A DNA stretch of 64,000 bases from Solibacillus sp. FSL H8-0523 (GCF_038051985.1 NZ_CP150291.1:1674001-1738000), one strand, 5' to 3'; positions 25,344 through 33,923 are shown, counted from the first letter of the stretch. Notes: a model not told the origin generated them from the sequence alone. Numbers and translations: made by a program.

Positions 25344-25544
25344 ATTTTATCTTCTCATAAAATAAAAAAAATTTTAGAAGCACCTAAAAAAATGGAAATA
25401 GGACTAGGCGATATTAAAGTAGAATATTGGAGTGTTTTATGTGAAATGGAAAATTCAATAGGCGTAACATATGAATCCAGTGTTACATTTGATAATCTAG
25501 CAGATGCACTCGAAATTAAAATTGGCGATACATTCTTTAGATAA
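25344..25544 (+). CDS. Hypothetical phage protein, 66 aa, probable AUU start
   Basis: No family is recognised. The ribosome site AAAGGTGGG is followed by ATT-ATT-ATT-TTA; the third ATT (25344) has the correct distance. The only upstream ATG in frame (25326) lies before the site and has none of its own. The product mixes a basic helix at the start with beta strands ('IKVEYWSVLCEM', 'GVTYESSVTF'), and ends 'IKIGDTFFR'. Confidence 0.5.
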   Translation: MLSSHKIKKILEAPKKMEIGLGDIKVEYWSVLCEMENSIGVTYESSVTFDNLADALEIKIGDTFFR

Positions 25545-25574
25545 AATTTATTTGAAGAGGGTATAGAGAAAATG

Positions 25575-25599
25575 TAACATAAGTAAATTTTTAAAATGA
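25575..25599 (+). promoter_or_regulatory. SPBRE-like repeated element, copy 8
   Basis: TAACATAAGTAAATTTTTAA then AATGA, 15 bases ahead of the ATG at 25615 and overlapping the leader of that gene. Confidence 0.6.
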
Positions 25600-25614
25600 T
25601 TAAGGAGTGTTTTT

Positions 25615-26034
25615 ATGGACGATCTTGTAAAAATCTATCAAGAAGCAACAGCACGATTACAAAATGCAGTTATCGAAACTCCTGCACGAATAAAACTGTT
25701 AAACGAAACAATCAGTAATGCTGACTTGGAAATTCAAGATTTGTTGCACTTAGTAGAGCTGGGGAGATTTAATGCAGCAGAAGGCTATTCAATAGCGAAT
25801 CAAATTAAAGAGGCACGTATAAAGCGAAGAAATGCAAAGGATGAAATGGAGACGCTATTTAATATTAAATCCGTTATCAATCAACAATCAAAGCTAGAGC
25901 CGCATGTACTAGGTATCAACAAGACTATCGAGCGAACTATTAAACAAAAGTCAGAAAGAAAATACACAGCCAGAGTACGCACAGATCTAACGGCTCGTAT
26001 TAATCAGTTACAGCAAAATAAAAGAGGTGAGTAA
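25615..26034 (+). CDS. Helical phage protein, 139 aa
   Basis: No family is recognised. The product is nearly all helix with regular charged/hydrophobic alternation and a basic C-terminus ('RTIKQKSERKYTARVRTDL'), compatible with a coiled coil or a nucleic-acid-associated protein. It directly abuts the dNMP kinase-like gene: its stop is the base before that gene's ATG. It is therefore co-transcribed with the nucleotide-metabolism module. Confidence 0.65.
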   Translation: MDDLVKIYQEATARLQNAVIETPARIKLLNETISNADLEIQDLLHLVELGRFNAAEGYSIANQIKEARIKRRNAKDEMETLFNIKSVINQQSKLEPHVLGINKTIERTIKQKSERKYTARVRTDLTARINQLQQNKRGE

Positions 26035-26595
26035 ATGAAAATTGCATTAGTAGCGGAAGCTGGTGGTGGAAAAGATTTTTTAGCAGAACACCTAATAAGC
26101 GCTTATGGTTTTACTCGCTATGCGTTCGCAGATGAAGTTCGGAAAGTTGCTGCTCTCTATTTTCCGCAACAGTTTGGTGGCAATCAGAGTAAAAATCGAT
26201 CTTTACTGCAATCCATTGGTACTAAGTTTCGTGAAATTGATGAAGACGTTTGGATTAATATTTTAATGCTAAAAATCCAACGGGAAATAGAATTGAGACG
26301 TAGAAGCAATTATTCAATGGGACTGTTTGTGGTTACTGATTGTCGAATGACTAATGAATATCAAGCACTAATAGATGATGGATTCATTTTTATACGAATT
26401 CACACAAATAAAGAAGTTCGACTCAAGCGTTTAATTGAGCGTGGTGATAAGTTCACAGAAAATGATTTAAATCATTACACGGAAAGCTTTATTAGTCAAT
26501 TTCAATGTCAGTATGAAATGCAAAATGATAACTCAAAAGAAGCTGCTATAGCAGCCTTAGATACAATTATGGCTGATATTAGAGGCAAAATTTAA
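26035..26595 (+). CDS. Deoxynucleoside monophosphate kinase-like protein
   Basis: A P-loop kinase of 186 residues. The P-loop 'EAGGGKDFLAE' lies at residues 8-18, with the GGGKD variant common in phage dNMP kinases (T4 gene 1 relatives). 'VTDCRMTNEYQAL' near 100 and 'RLKRLIERGDKF' near 128 fit the family's Asp-Arg and lid regions. It would phosphorylate dNMPs to dNDPs, feeding the phage DNA polymerase, and it sits at the head of the ribonucleotide reductase cluster. It could be another P-loop nucleotide kinase; substrate is inferred. Confidence 0.75.
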   Translation: MKIALVAEAGGGKDFLAEHLISAYGFTRYAFADEVRKVAALYFPQQFGGNQSKNRSLLQSIGTKFREIDEDVWINILMLKIQREIELRRRSNYSMGLFVVTDCRMTNEYQALIDDGFIFIRIHTNKEVRLKRLIERGDKFTENDLNHYTESFISQFQCQYEMQNDNSKEAAIAALDTIMADIRGKI

Positions 26596-26628
26596 ATAGA
26601 CAACATGAGAGGCAGAGGAAGAAAAAAC

Positions 26629-28935
26629 ATGACAGTAGTTACTAAGAATAAAGGAAAGCGCAAACTTAATTTTGATGAAGGCCGTTTATTGAGTTTTGTG
26701 GATAATATTTTAAAGGATTTTTCAAATCTAAAGCAAAAGGAAATTGCACATTACAAAAGTAAATTTTTAAAAAGTATTTTGAGCTTAAAAGAAATACGTG
26801 CAGCCGAAATTACTAATAAACTGATTCTGGAAGCATTAAACAATGTATCACGAGAACAACCAGATTGGACTTATGTTGCTTCAAGAATTTATTTAGCAAA
26901 GTTATATAAAGAAGCTGCTTACAATCGTTCTTATGATTCATCTGAAAAATATGGTAGTCTCATTGGACTTTTAAAAACATTAGGTGAAAAGGGAATCTAT
27001 TCGGAAACGATTCTAAGAGAATACACGAAAGAGGAAATTAAATTAGCGGAAAGTTTTATTGATCCCACTAAAGATTACCTCTACACGTATGCAGGGTTGA
27101 AAACACTATCAGACAGATATTTAGCCAAAGACCATAATAAACGAACGTTTGAATTGCCTCAAGAGCGTAAAATTATTATGGCCTTAGTGTTAAATTCGAA
27201 AGAACAAAAATCAAAACGTATGGATTATGTAAAAGAAGCGTATTGGGCATTGTCAAATCAATATATGACTGCCGCAACGCCTACATGGTCAAATGCTGGC
27301 AAATCGTATGGTCAATTATCAAGCTGCTTTATTGATACGGTGGATGACAGCCTACAAAGCATTTATGACAGTAATACGGATATTGCCAACCTATCGAAAA
27401 ATGGCGGTGGTATTGGCGTATACATGGGCAAGGTGCGTAGTCGAGGTTCGGATATTCGTGGATTTAAAGGTATTTCTTCAGGCGTTATTAACTGGATGAA
27501 ACAATTAAATAATACTGCCGTTGCGGTTGACCAACTAGGCACTCGACAAGGCTCAATAGCGGTTTATTTGGATGTGTGGCATAAAGACATTAACATCTTC
27601 TTAGAAGCCAAATTGAACAATGGTGATGAGCGCTTACGTACACATGATTTATTCCTGGGGGCTTGTGTACCAGACTTATTCATGGAGCAAGTTGAAAAAC
27701 GTGGAGATTGGTACTTGTTTGATCCGCATGAGGTGAAAAAAGTAATGGGCTATTCACTTGAAGATTGCTATGACGAAAAACGAGGCGATGGCACATTCCG
27801 CGAACGCTATGAAGAATGCATTCAAAACAACGATTTAACTAAAACTAAAGTTGCTGCTATTGACATCATGAAATCCATTATGAAAGCACAACTTGAAACG
27901 GGCACTCTTTTTATGTTTTATCGTGATGAGGTCAATCGTAAAAATCCAAATAAACATGCTGGAATGATTTACTCAACTAATCTATGCGTGGAAATCACAC
28001 AGAACATGTCTGCAACGATTCTAACAGAACAAAAATTACTAGATGATGGGACTATTATTTCATACAAAAAAGCGGGAGATTTTGTAACTTGTAATCTATC
28101 ATCTATTCACTTAGGTAACGCTTATAAGGATGATGTGTTTGAGCGTCTAATTCCTATTCAAATGCGTTTACTCGACAACGTAATTGATAATAATAGTATT
28201 CCAGTATTACAAGCACAAAAAACAAATGAGCGCTATCGTAGCGTTGGATTAGGCACGTTCTCTTATCATCATTTACTTGCGCTGAAAGGGTTCTTCTGGG
28301 GTTCTGATGAGGCAATTAAATATACTGACCATTTATATGAAAAAATTAATTATCTAGCAATCAAAGCGTCAATGGAACTGGCGAAAGAAAAAGGTGCTTA
28401 TCCATTGTTTAAAGGCTCTGATTGGGACAACGGTGATTACTTTAAACTACGAGAGTATGGTACAGGCGCTTATGACGATACAGATCGTTTCATTAAAAAT
28501 GAGCAATGGACTGCCCTAGCCGAAGAGGTACATGACTATGGTATGCGTAACGCTAATATTATGGCCGTAGCACCAAATGGAACAACTAGCACACTAGCAA
28601 ATGGAACAGCATCTATTGACCCCGTATTTAATCAAATGTATTTCGAAGAAAAGAAGGATTCAAAAATCCCCGTAACTGTACCAGACTTATCCCCAAAAAC
28701 GATGATTTACTACGAAAATGCTTATACAGTAAGTCAACTTGCTTCAGTGAAACAAAACGCTGCTCGACAACGACACATTGACCAGTCTCAATCATTTAAT
28801 ATCTATGTAATGAATGACATTAAAGCAAAAGATTTATTGGAAATTCAAATGACCGCTTGGGATTTAGGCGTGAAAACAACATATTACATTCGCTCAACGT
28901 CCATTGATATTTTAGACTGTGAAGTTTGTCAGTAA
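26629..28935 (+). CDS. nrdE: Ribonucleoside-diphosphate reductase alpha subunit
   Basis: Class I ribonucleotide reductase large subunit, about 768 residues from the ATG at 26629 (AGAGGA site; the ATG at 26605 has none). Visible parts: an N-terminal ATP-cone-like region ('RKLNFDEGRLLSFVDNIL'), 'ATPTWSNAGK', the cysteine in 'GQLSSCFIDTVDD', 'NGGGIGVYMGKVR', the 'NLCVEI' and 'VTCNLSSIH' catalytic regions, 'PNGTTSTLANGT' and a C-terminal Cys-x2-Cys ('CEVC') for re-reduction. It makes dNDPs with NrdF, activated by NrdI. Unlike SPbeta's bnrdE no intein or intron is present. Confidence 0.92.
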   Translation: MTVVTKNKGKRKLNFDEGRLLSFVDNILKDFSNLKQKEIAHYKSKFLKSILSLKEIRAAEITNKLILEALNNVSREQPDWTYVASRIYLAKLYKEAAYNRSYDSSEKYGSLIGLLKTLGEKGIYSETILREYTKEEIKLAESFIDPTKDYLYTYAGLKTLSDRYLAKDHNKRTFELPQERKIIMALVLNSKEQKSKRMDYVKEAYWALSNQYMTAATPTWSNAGKSYGQLSSCFIDTVDDSLQSIYDSNTDIANLSKNGGGIGVYMGKVRSRGSDIRGFKGISSGVINWMKQLNNTAVAVDQLGTRQGSIAVYLDVWHKDINIFLEAKLNNGDERLRTHDLFLGACVPDLFMEQVEKRGDWYLFDPHEVKKVMGYSLEDCYDEKRGDGTFRERYEECIQNNDLTKTKVAAIDIMKSIMKAQLETGTLFMFYRDEVNRKNPNKHAGMIYSTNLCVEITQNMSATILTEQKLLDDGTIISYKKAGDFVTCNLSSIHLGNAYKDDVFERLIPIQMRLLDNVIDNNSIPVLQAQKTNERYRSVGLGTFSYHHLLALKGFFWGSDEAIKYTDHLYEKINYLAIKASMELAKEKGAYPLFKGSDWDNGDYFKLREYGTGAYDDTDRFIKNEQWTALAEEVHDYGMRNANIMAVAPNGTTSTLANGTASIDPVFNQMYFEEKKDSKIPVTVPDLSPKTMIYYENAYTVSQLASVKQNAARQRHIDQSQSFNIYVMNDIKAKDLLEIQMTAWDLGVKTTYYIRSTSIDILDCEVCQ

Positions 28936-29399
28936 TGCAAATTTTAATCGTTTGTGACAGCATGACAGGCAATACGCAAATGGTTGCTGAATTCATTCAA
29001 AAGACATTATGGGAGCAGCATGAATATCATGCGCAAATCGCTTCACCAAAAGAAAATGTAAGTATTGAAGGCTATGATTTAGTTTTTCTCGGTGCTTATA
29101 CGTGGGGTGAGGGGAAGCTACCAAAGAAAATGAGAGACTATTTAGCAAATATCCTAGTAGAAAATGAGCTACCTATATTTCCTCAATTTTCGGTGTTTGG
29201 TACAGGTGATACGCAATGGGGTGGAGAAAATCTAGTGAACTATTGTAGAGCAGTAGATGCCATGTATTACTATTGTAGTAAGTATGCAAACGAACCAATC
29301 GCAAAATTAAAAATCGAGCAAAGCCCCGTCTCCAAATTCCAACAAAACGAAATTTTTAAATTTATAAATGAAACATTGAGAGGAATGATTGTGTGTTAG
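28935..29399 (+). CDS. nrdI: NrdI flavodoxin-like RNR activator
   Basis: This 154-residue flavodoxin-fold protein has 'ILIVCDSMTGNTQM' (phosphate-binding loop of FMN) at the start, 'GAYTWGEGKLPKKM' and 'SVFGTGDTQWGG' as further FMN-contact loops. NrdI supplies the oxidant that assembles the dimanganese-tyrosyl radical cofactor of class Ib NrdF. The ATG overlaps the nrdE stop codon (TAATG) and its own end overlaps nrdF, so the three genes are translationally coupled. The order nrdE-nrdI-nrdF differs from the common nrdI-nrdE-nrdF. Confidence 0.88.
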   Translation: MQILIVCDSMTGNTQMVAEFIQKTLWEQHEYHAQIASPKENVSIEGYDLVFLGAYTWGEGKLPKKMRDYLANILVENELPIFPQFSVFGTGDTQWGGENLVNYCRAVDAMYYYCSKYANEPIAKLKIEQSPVSKFQQNEIFKFINETLRGMIVC

Positions 29400-30439
29400 T
29401 TAACAAACCAAAATTATTTGAACCAGCAAATCCCAATAAATCGACATCGATAATTAATGGCTTATCCAGTGGCATCTTAAATTGGGATGACATCAAGTAT
29501 AAACAAATCTATGAAATTTATAAGAAGCTACTAGGGAAGTTCTGGACACCGTTTGAAATCAACATGGCAAAAGATGCGAAAGACTACAAACTACTCACTG
29601 AGAACGAACGTGAAGCGTTTCGAAATATCATTGGACTACTATCTATACTTGATTCAGTGCAGCCAAAGTTTTTAGCATTAGTAACAGATTTTTTATCAGA
29701 TGATTCAATTACGGCCTGCTTCATTATTTCAGCGCAGCAGGAGGTAGTTCATAATCATTCGTACTCTTATGTACTATCATCTGTTGAGCAAAAGAACATG
29801 CAAGACATCGCGTTTCAAGCGGCACGAACGAATCCACTTGTATATGAACGCAACAAAATTATTACAGATTTATATGAAGAGGCGTTCGCAACACGAACAT
29901 TTGAAAGCTTATTGAAGGCATTGACTGCATCAATTATTTTAGAGGGAATTAATTTTTATTCTGGTTTTGCATTCTTCTACAACTTGGCGCGAAATCAAAA
30001 GATGATGGCTACGGCAACAATGATTCAATATATCAATGGAGATGAATTGTCGCATACGCATTTAATGAGTCAAGTCATTAAGCTATTAATCTTAGAAAAT
30101 CCTGAGCCAATGAAAGATTTTGATTATGAAGGTTTTACGAAAAATTTATTTAAAGAAGCCGTAGAGCATGAAATCATCTGGTCTAAGTATGCATTACGTA
30201 ATATCGAAGACATCACTTTAGACGAAATGACGGATTACATTAAGTATCGTGCAAATAAATGTCTGTCTATGATTAACATTGAACCAATTTATGAGGGGCT
30301 TGAAAAGAATCCGATGACGTGGATCAATGCTTATTTAAATGAAGGGGAGACAAAAGGATTGACTAAGACTGACTTTTTCGAACAGAAGTCGAGAGAGTAC
30401 GCAAAAATTTCAGAGGACAACGGTTTCGATGATTTATAA
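29393..30439 (+). CDS. nrdF: Ribonucleoside-diphosphate reductase beta subunit
   Basis: A 348-residue R2 protein. Metal-ligand motifs are present: 'ILDSVQ' (Asp), 'QQEVVHNHSYSY' (Glu, His and the radical Tyr four residues after His), 'ILEGINFYSG' (Glu) and 'GDELSHTHLM' (Glu, His). The Tyr spacing equals that of E. coli NrdB (E-x2-H-x3-Y). It carries the radical cofactor for NrdE. GTG start at 29393 overlapping nrdI by seven bases; GAGAGG lies upstream. No intron interrupts it, in contrast to SPbeta bnrdF. Confidence 0.9.
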   Translation: MLVNKPKLFEPANPNKSTSIINGLSSGILNWDDIKYKQIYEIYKKLLGKFWTPFEINMAKDAKDYKLLTENEREAFRNIIGLLSILDSVQPKFLALVTDFLSDDSITACFIISAQQEVVHNHSYSYVLSSVEQKNMQDIAFQAARTNPLVYERNKIITDLYEEAFATRTFESLLKALTASIILEGINFYSGFAFFYNLARNQKMMATATMIQYINGDELSHTHLMSQVIKLLILENPEPMKDFDYEGFTKNLFKEAVEHEIIWSKYALRNIEDITLDEMTDYIKYRANKCLSMINIEPIYEGLEKNPMTWINAYLNEGETKGLTKTDFFEQKSREYAKISEDNGFDDL

Positions 30440-30453
30440 AAGGGAGCTAAAAT

Positions 30454-30564
30454 ATGCTTGAGGTTATTGAATTCATATTTGAAAATATTTGGCATTTCTT
30501 AGGAACTGTAATAATTTTAGAAACTATTTTCGGTGGGATTAGAGGAGACATTGCTAGTAAGTAA
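30454..30564 (+). CDS. 36-residue membrane peptide
   Basis: A short gene missed by size cut-offs: ATG at 30454 after GGGAG, 36 codons, TAA at 30562. The peptide has one hydrophobic helix ('IWHFLGTVIILETIFGG') and a basic tail ('IRGDIASK'). It fits snugly between nrdF and the glutaredoxin-like gene with 14-base gaps on both sides, which argues that it is real. Role unknown; membrane insertion is likely. Confidence 0.55.
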   Translation: MLEVIEFIFENIWHFLGTVIILETIFGGIRGDIASK

Positions 30565-30578
30565 ATGGGGGAATTGAA

Positions 30579-30821
30579 ATGGATCGACTATTTGTAATAA
30601 CAAAGCCGAATTGTGGTGGATGTTCGTTAGTAAAAAACTATTTAGATGATAAAGAAATTGAATATGAAACAATCGATGGGTTTGAGAATCCAGAAATCCT
30701 TGTTGAATTTGGGATTATGTCATTTCCAGTGGCGATTTTGGTTGATGAGAATGAGCATGAAATTGATCGCGTGAATGGCTTTAATCCAGAGGCTTTAAGT
30801 TTATTAGTTGAAGACTTGTAA
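30579..30821 (+). CDS. Glutaredoxin/thioredoxin-like protein (YosR-like)
   Basis: An 80-residue thioredoxin-fold protein with the redox motif Cys-Gly-Gly-Cys at residues 12-15 and 'FGIMSFPVAILVD', which contains the cis-proline region. In SPbeta the small thioredoxin-like yosR also follows the reductase genes. It should re-reduce the C-terminal cysteines of NrdE. ATG follows GGGGG. Confidence 0.85.
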   Translation: MDRLFVITKPNCGGCSLVKNYLDDKEIEYETIDGFENPEILVEFGIMSFPVAILVDENEHEIDRVNGFNPEALSLLVEDL

Positions 30822-30823
30822 TT

Positions 30824-30848
30824 TTGACATTAATAAATTTTTATAATA
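30824..30848 (+). promoter_or_regulatory. SPBRE-like repeated element, copy 9
   Basis: TTGACATTAATAAATTTTTA then TAATA, three bases after the glutaredoxin-like stop codon. Confidence 0.65.
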
Positions 30849-30868
30849 TAACAGGGGGTAAAAAGTGA

Positions 30869-31495
30869 ATGGCATTTATTAAAGTTACAACTAGCGATAT
30901 TGTATATGATCGTGAACAAGAGCTACACGGGAAAGTCATTTTTATTAATCGTCAGAATCATTCTGCAAAAGTTGAGGTTATTACGAATAAAAATCTTGAG
31001 ACAGGTGAGCGCACAACAAAGTTAGTGGAATGTAACCTTAGCAATCTAATTTTAATGGAACGTAAACCGCCTAAACAAACAACTGATTTAAATATGTGGT
31101 GGCAGTGGGTGCGTAAATTCCACTTAGCTTTTAATCATCCTGCTCCCGATGTGCCAACAATGTTAACAGAAGAACGCATTATGAAGCGGAATAGTTGGAT
31201 GCAAGAAGAATGTAAGGAAATGTTAGAAGCAAAAACGTTAGAAGATCAAGTTGATGCAGCTATCGATAAATTATATTTTGCTTTAGGTGATTTAGTCGAG
31301 CTGGGTGTAAAACCAAATAACCTTCTACGTATCGTACAGAAGGCGAACATGGGAAAACTTCATAATGTTGATGGCAAAATGATTCCTGTATATAAGGAAG
31401 ATGGCAAAATTAAAAAACCTGTTGATTGGGAAGTTAAGTTTGCGCCAGAAGAAAAGTTGAAGGATGAAATTGCTCGTCAAACTAAGAAAAAATAG
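30869..31495 (+). CDS. MazG-like nucleotide pyrophosphohydrolase with N-terminal extension
   Basis: The 208-residue product ends with an all-alpha NTP pyrophosphatase-like region (about residues 75-165): 'NSWMQEECKEMLEAKTLEDQ' gives the first E-x2-E pair, and 'VDAAIDKLYFALGDLVELG' gives the second acidic helix. 'LRIVQKANMGKLH' is typical of phage MazG-like/HisE-like proteins. The N-terminal 65 residues form a beta-rich unit of unknown kind. Likely role is removal of non-canonical or excess nucleotides, such as dUTP; the substrate is inferred from the neighbouring thyA and reductase genes. A terminator follows. Confidence 0.75.
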   Translation: MAFIKVTTSDIVYDREQELHGKVIFINRQNHSAKVEVITNKNLETGERTTKLVECNLSNLILMERKPPKQTTDLNMWWQWVRKFHLAFNHPAPDVPTMLTEERIMKRNSWMQEECKEMLEAKTLEDQVDAAIDKLYFALGDLVELGVKPNNLLRIVQKANMGKLHNVDGKMIPVYKEDGKIKKPVDWEVKFAPEEKLKDEIARQTKKK

Positions 31496-31505
31496 CTTAC
31501 CATAT

Positions 31506-31541
31506 GGGGGAAAATCAAATTTTTCTCCCTTTTCTATTTTT
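31506..31541 (+). terminator. Terminator after the MazG-like gene
   Basis: GGGGGAAAA pairs with TTTTCTCCC (one G-U) around a TCAAAT-type loop and is followed by a T-rich tail. Confidence 0.8.
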
Positions 31542-31574
31542 ATTAATAAAGCCGAAATACAGCAGGAGGTTTTT

Positions 31575-32150
31575 ATGAGCAGCGATGAACATGTTGAGGC
31601 ATTGTATTATGAATACGAAAAGTATATTTTACCTACAATCTATAGAAAATTTCCGAATTACAAAACGTTTTCGAATACACATGGCTTGGATTTGGATGAT
31701 TTAATTCAATATGGGCGATTAGGCTTATATAAAGCATGTAAAACCTTTGACGGTAAAAAAGGTTTAAATATAAGGTCTTATGTAATACAGATGATTGCTT
31801 GGACTATAATGACTGAAATAAAGAAAAACAGTTTAAATAATGTTTCAAATAAAAGCTTAAATCTCTTAGAAAAAATAAGCTTAGAGCAAGAGTTTGCTTT
31901 TGATGGTGAGTCGGTAGCCCTTCATGAAGCGATTGGATCAATTGATGAAGGTTATGAGGAAATAGAATACTTAAATATAGTGGAACTATTAAAAGGTAGA
32001 GTTCCCGATAATTTTTTTATTGTACTGGAAATGCGTAAGAACGGCTACACATACAATGAAATAGGAAAAAAAATAGGTGTTACGCCTCAACGTTGTAATA
32101 AATTACTGAGAACCTATCATAAACTATTAAGAGAAGTAATGTTTGAATAA
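31575..32150 (+). CDS. Phage-encoded sigma-70-family factor
   Basis: A 191-residue protein with sigma region 2 ('GLDLDDLIQYGRLGLYKACKTF' in two parts: 2.1 and the core-binding 2.2 helix; 'IRSYVIQMIAWTIMTEI' as 2.4) and region 4 helix-turn-helix near the end ('GYTYNEIGKKIGVTPQRCNK'). The layout is that of compact group-3/4-like sigma factors. A perfect AGGAGG site precedes the ATG at 31575, and a terminator just upstream makes this the first gene of its unit. It could redirect host RNA polymerase to late genes; target promoters cannot be seen here. Confidence 0.8.
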   Translation: MSSDEHVEALYYEYEKYILPTIYRKFPNYKTFSNTHGLDLDDLIQYGRLGLYKACKTFDGKKGLNIRSYVIQMIAWTIMTEIKKNSLNNVSNKSLNLLEKISLEQEFAFDGESVALHEAIGSIDEGYEEIEYLNIVELLKGRVPDNFFIVLEMRKNGYTYNEIGKKIGVTPQRCNKLLRTYHKLLREVMFE

Positions 32151-32178
32151 AGTATATAAATCAAGTATTATAATAAAA
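32151..32178 (+). promoter_or_regulatory. Weak SPBRE-like element
   Basis: AGTATATAAATCAAGTATTA then TAATAAAA shares the right half of the repeat family but not TNACATAAA. It lies 30 bases ahead of thyA. Confidence 0.3.
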
Positions 32179-32208
32179 CACTAACATATAAAGGAAGGTT
32201 AGGAAAAT

Positions 32209-33150
32209 ATGAGTAAAGCTGACGTAACCTATATAGAACTAATTAACGAAGTTCTCACGTATGGCGTATGGGACGAACCGCTAAATGTGCGTACAATTTA
32301 TTCAGATGGCACTCCAGCTACAACAAAAGCAATTATTAATAAACAGCTCAAGTTTGATAATAGTGAGTTGCCAATATTAACACAGAAAAGAGTACCATTA
32401 AAAGACCCAATAAAAGAAATGTTTTGGATTTGGCAGCGAATGTCAAACAGCGTTCAAGATTTAAGAGATGTAGGCTGTGGTGTATGGGATGAATGGGAAT
32501 TGCAAGACGGAACAATCGGTCGTGCGTATGGATGGCAATTAAGGAATAAAAAACGAAAAGTTAGAATAGATGAAACATTAGTATCAATGGTAGAAAACGG
32601 GCAATTATCAATTTCCAAAAAAATGATGGAGAAATATTCATCAAAAAAAATAGCAAAAATGTTAGGCAAAAAAATTCGTTTAAATCAAGTGGATTACTTG
32701 TTATATCAATTGATGAAAAATCCGTATTCACGTAGGATTAAAACCACGCTTTACTGTATTGAAGATTTAGATGACATGGCGCTTGAGCCTTGTGTGTACG
32801 AAACGCATTGGCAACTATGGAACGGTACGCTCAATCTTACAGTAAATATTCGCAGCAACGATCTATGTCTCGGAAATCCATACAATATTTACCAATATGC
32901 TATTTTACATCGACTTATTGCACAAGTGACGGGACATAGTGTAGGGGAAATTTGCTTTAACATTGATAATGCCCATATTTATAGCCGCCATATTGAAAAA
33001 GTAAAAGAACAAATTAAACGACCAATGTACGCAGCTCCAGCGGTTAAAATCAATCCGCTTGTAACAAGTTTCTTTGATTTTACTATGAAGGATATTGAGA
33101 TTATTAACTATCAACATGGTGAATCTATTAGTTATGAGGTGGCGTTATAA
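32209..33150 (+). CDS. thyA: Thymidylate synthase
   Basis: ThyA family, 313 residues. The nucleophile Cys195 lies in 'LEPCVYETHW', the phosphate-binding arginines in 'PYSRRIKTT' (175-176), and the substrate loop is 'RSNDLCLGNPYN' (215-226). It converts dUMP to dTMP with methylene-tetrahydrofolate and pairs with the phage DHFR encoded downstream. The usual PCH after the Cys is PCV here. The protein is longer than typical ThyA (264-279) because of a basic 50-residue insertion about residues 112-162. AAGGAAGG site before the ATG. SPbeta-group phages commonly carry a thymidylate synthase. Confidence 0.9.
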   Translation: MSKADVTYIELINEVLTYGVWDEPLNVRTIYSDGTPATTKAIINKQLKFDNSELPILTQKRVPLKDPIKEMFWIWQRMSNSVQDLRDVGCGVWDEWELQDGTIGRAYGWQLRNKKRKVRIDETLVSMVENGQLSISKKMMEKYSSKKIAKMLGKKIRLNQVDYLLYQLMKNPYSRRIKTTLYCIEDLDDMALEPCVYETHWQLWNGTLNLTVNIRSNDLCLGNPYNIYQYAILHRLIAQVTGHSVGEICFNIDNAHIYSRHIEKVKEQIKRPMYAAPAVKINPLVTSFFDFTMKDIEIINYQHGESISYEVAL

Positions 33151-33923
33151 TGAAAGTTTCGTATGTCAGTGATTTACATTTAGATTTTTGGGTGCGTTTT
33201 GATTCAAACATTCTAAAATGGGAAAAACGAACGTGTGAATTTATTACGCAATTAGTTAATACGGACATAGGCAAGAGAGAGGTATTGTGTATCGCGGGTG
33301 ACTTATCACATTATAATCAACAATCATTATGGGCATTAGAAGTTTTTGCAACCAATTATGAACATGTGTTTGTGCAAGTAGGCAATCATGATTATTATTT
33401 AATTAGTGGTAGCCAGGAGCGCAAATATAGCAATAACTCACTGAATCGAGTAAAAGAATTACATGAGGAAATTATTAAAATAAAGAATGTATCCTCATTA
33501 TTTGAGGGGGAATTAGTGGTGTACAAAGGTTTTAAATTTGGGGGTACGCCACTTTGGTATCCACTTGAAACATTTGAACAAAAAGTATTTTTTAATAGTA
33601 GTTCAAATGATTCTGTTTACATTAAAGGTGTAAATATTCAAACGGAACATAATACTAATCAACTACAATATAAGACGTTATTACAACAGAATTTAGATGT
33701 TATGATTTCTCATTTTCCAGTGATAAATGTAGGTTCACATTTTAACTATAACTCAACCGTTTGTTATCTTACGCCAGTAGAAGAAATCAATACAAAGGCG
33801 TGGATTTTTGGCCATTCTCATGAGCAAAAAGTTTACGAAAAGCCATACTGTAATTTTTATATGAACGCAATTGGTTATCCGCATGAAGGAATGCAGCTAA
33901 AGATAGAGTCTTTCGAAATTTGA
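33150..33923 (+). CDS. Calcineurin-like metallophosphoesterase 1
   Basis: A 257-residue metallophosphoesterase with all family motifs: 'SDLHLD' (Asp8, His10), 'IAGDLSH', 'VGNHDYY', 'ISHFPV' and 'FGHSHEQ'. These bind two metal ions and hydrolyse phosphodiesters or monoesters; the substrate cannot be named. The ATG overlaps the thyA stop (TAATG), so it is co-translated with nucleotide-metabolism genes, suggesting a nucleotide or nucleic-acid substrate (inference). Confidence 0.85.
   Translation: MKVSYVSDLHLDFWVRFDSNILKWEKRTCEFITQLVNTDIGKREVLCIAGDLSHYNQQSLWALEVFATNYEHVFVQVGNHDYYLISGSQERKYSNNSLNRVKELHEEIIKIKNVSSLFEGELVVYKGFKFGGTPLWYPLETFEQKVFFNSSSNDSVYIKGVNIQTEHNTNQLQYKTLLQQNLDVMISHFPVINVGSHFNYNSTVCYLTPVEEINTKAWIFGHSHEQKVYEKPYCNFYMNAIGYPHEGMQLKIESFEI

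Noticed and set aside
26629-28935. Intein or intron in nrdE as in SPbeta
   Set aside because: The reading frame is continuous, of normal class I length, with catalytic motifs in the normal order and no intein splice-type motif.
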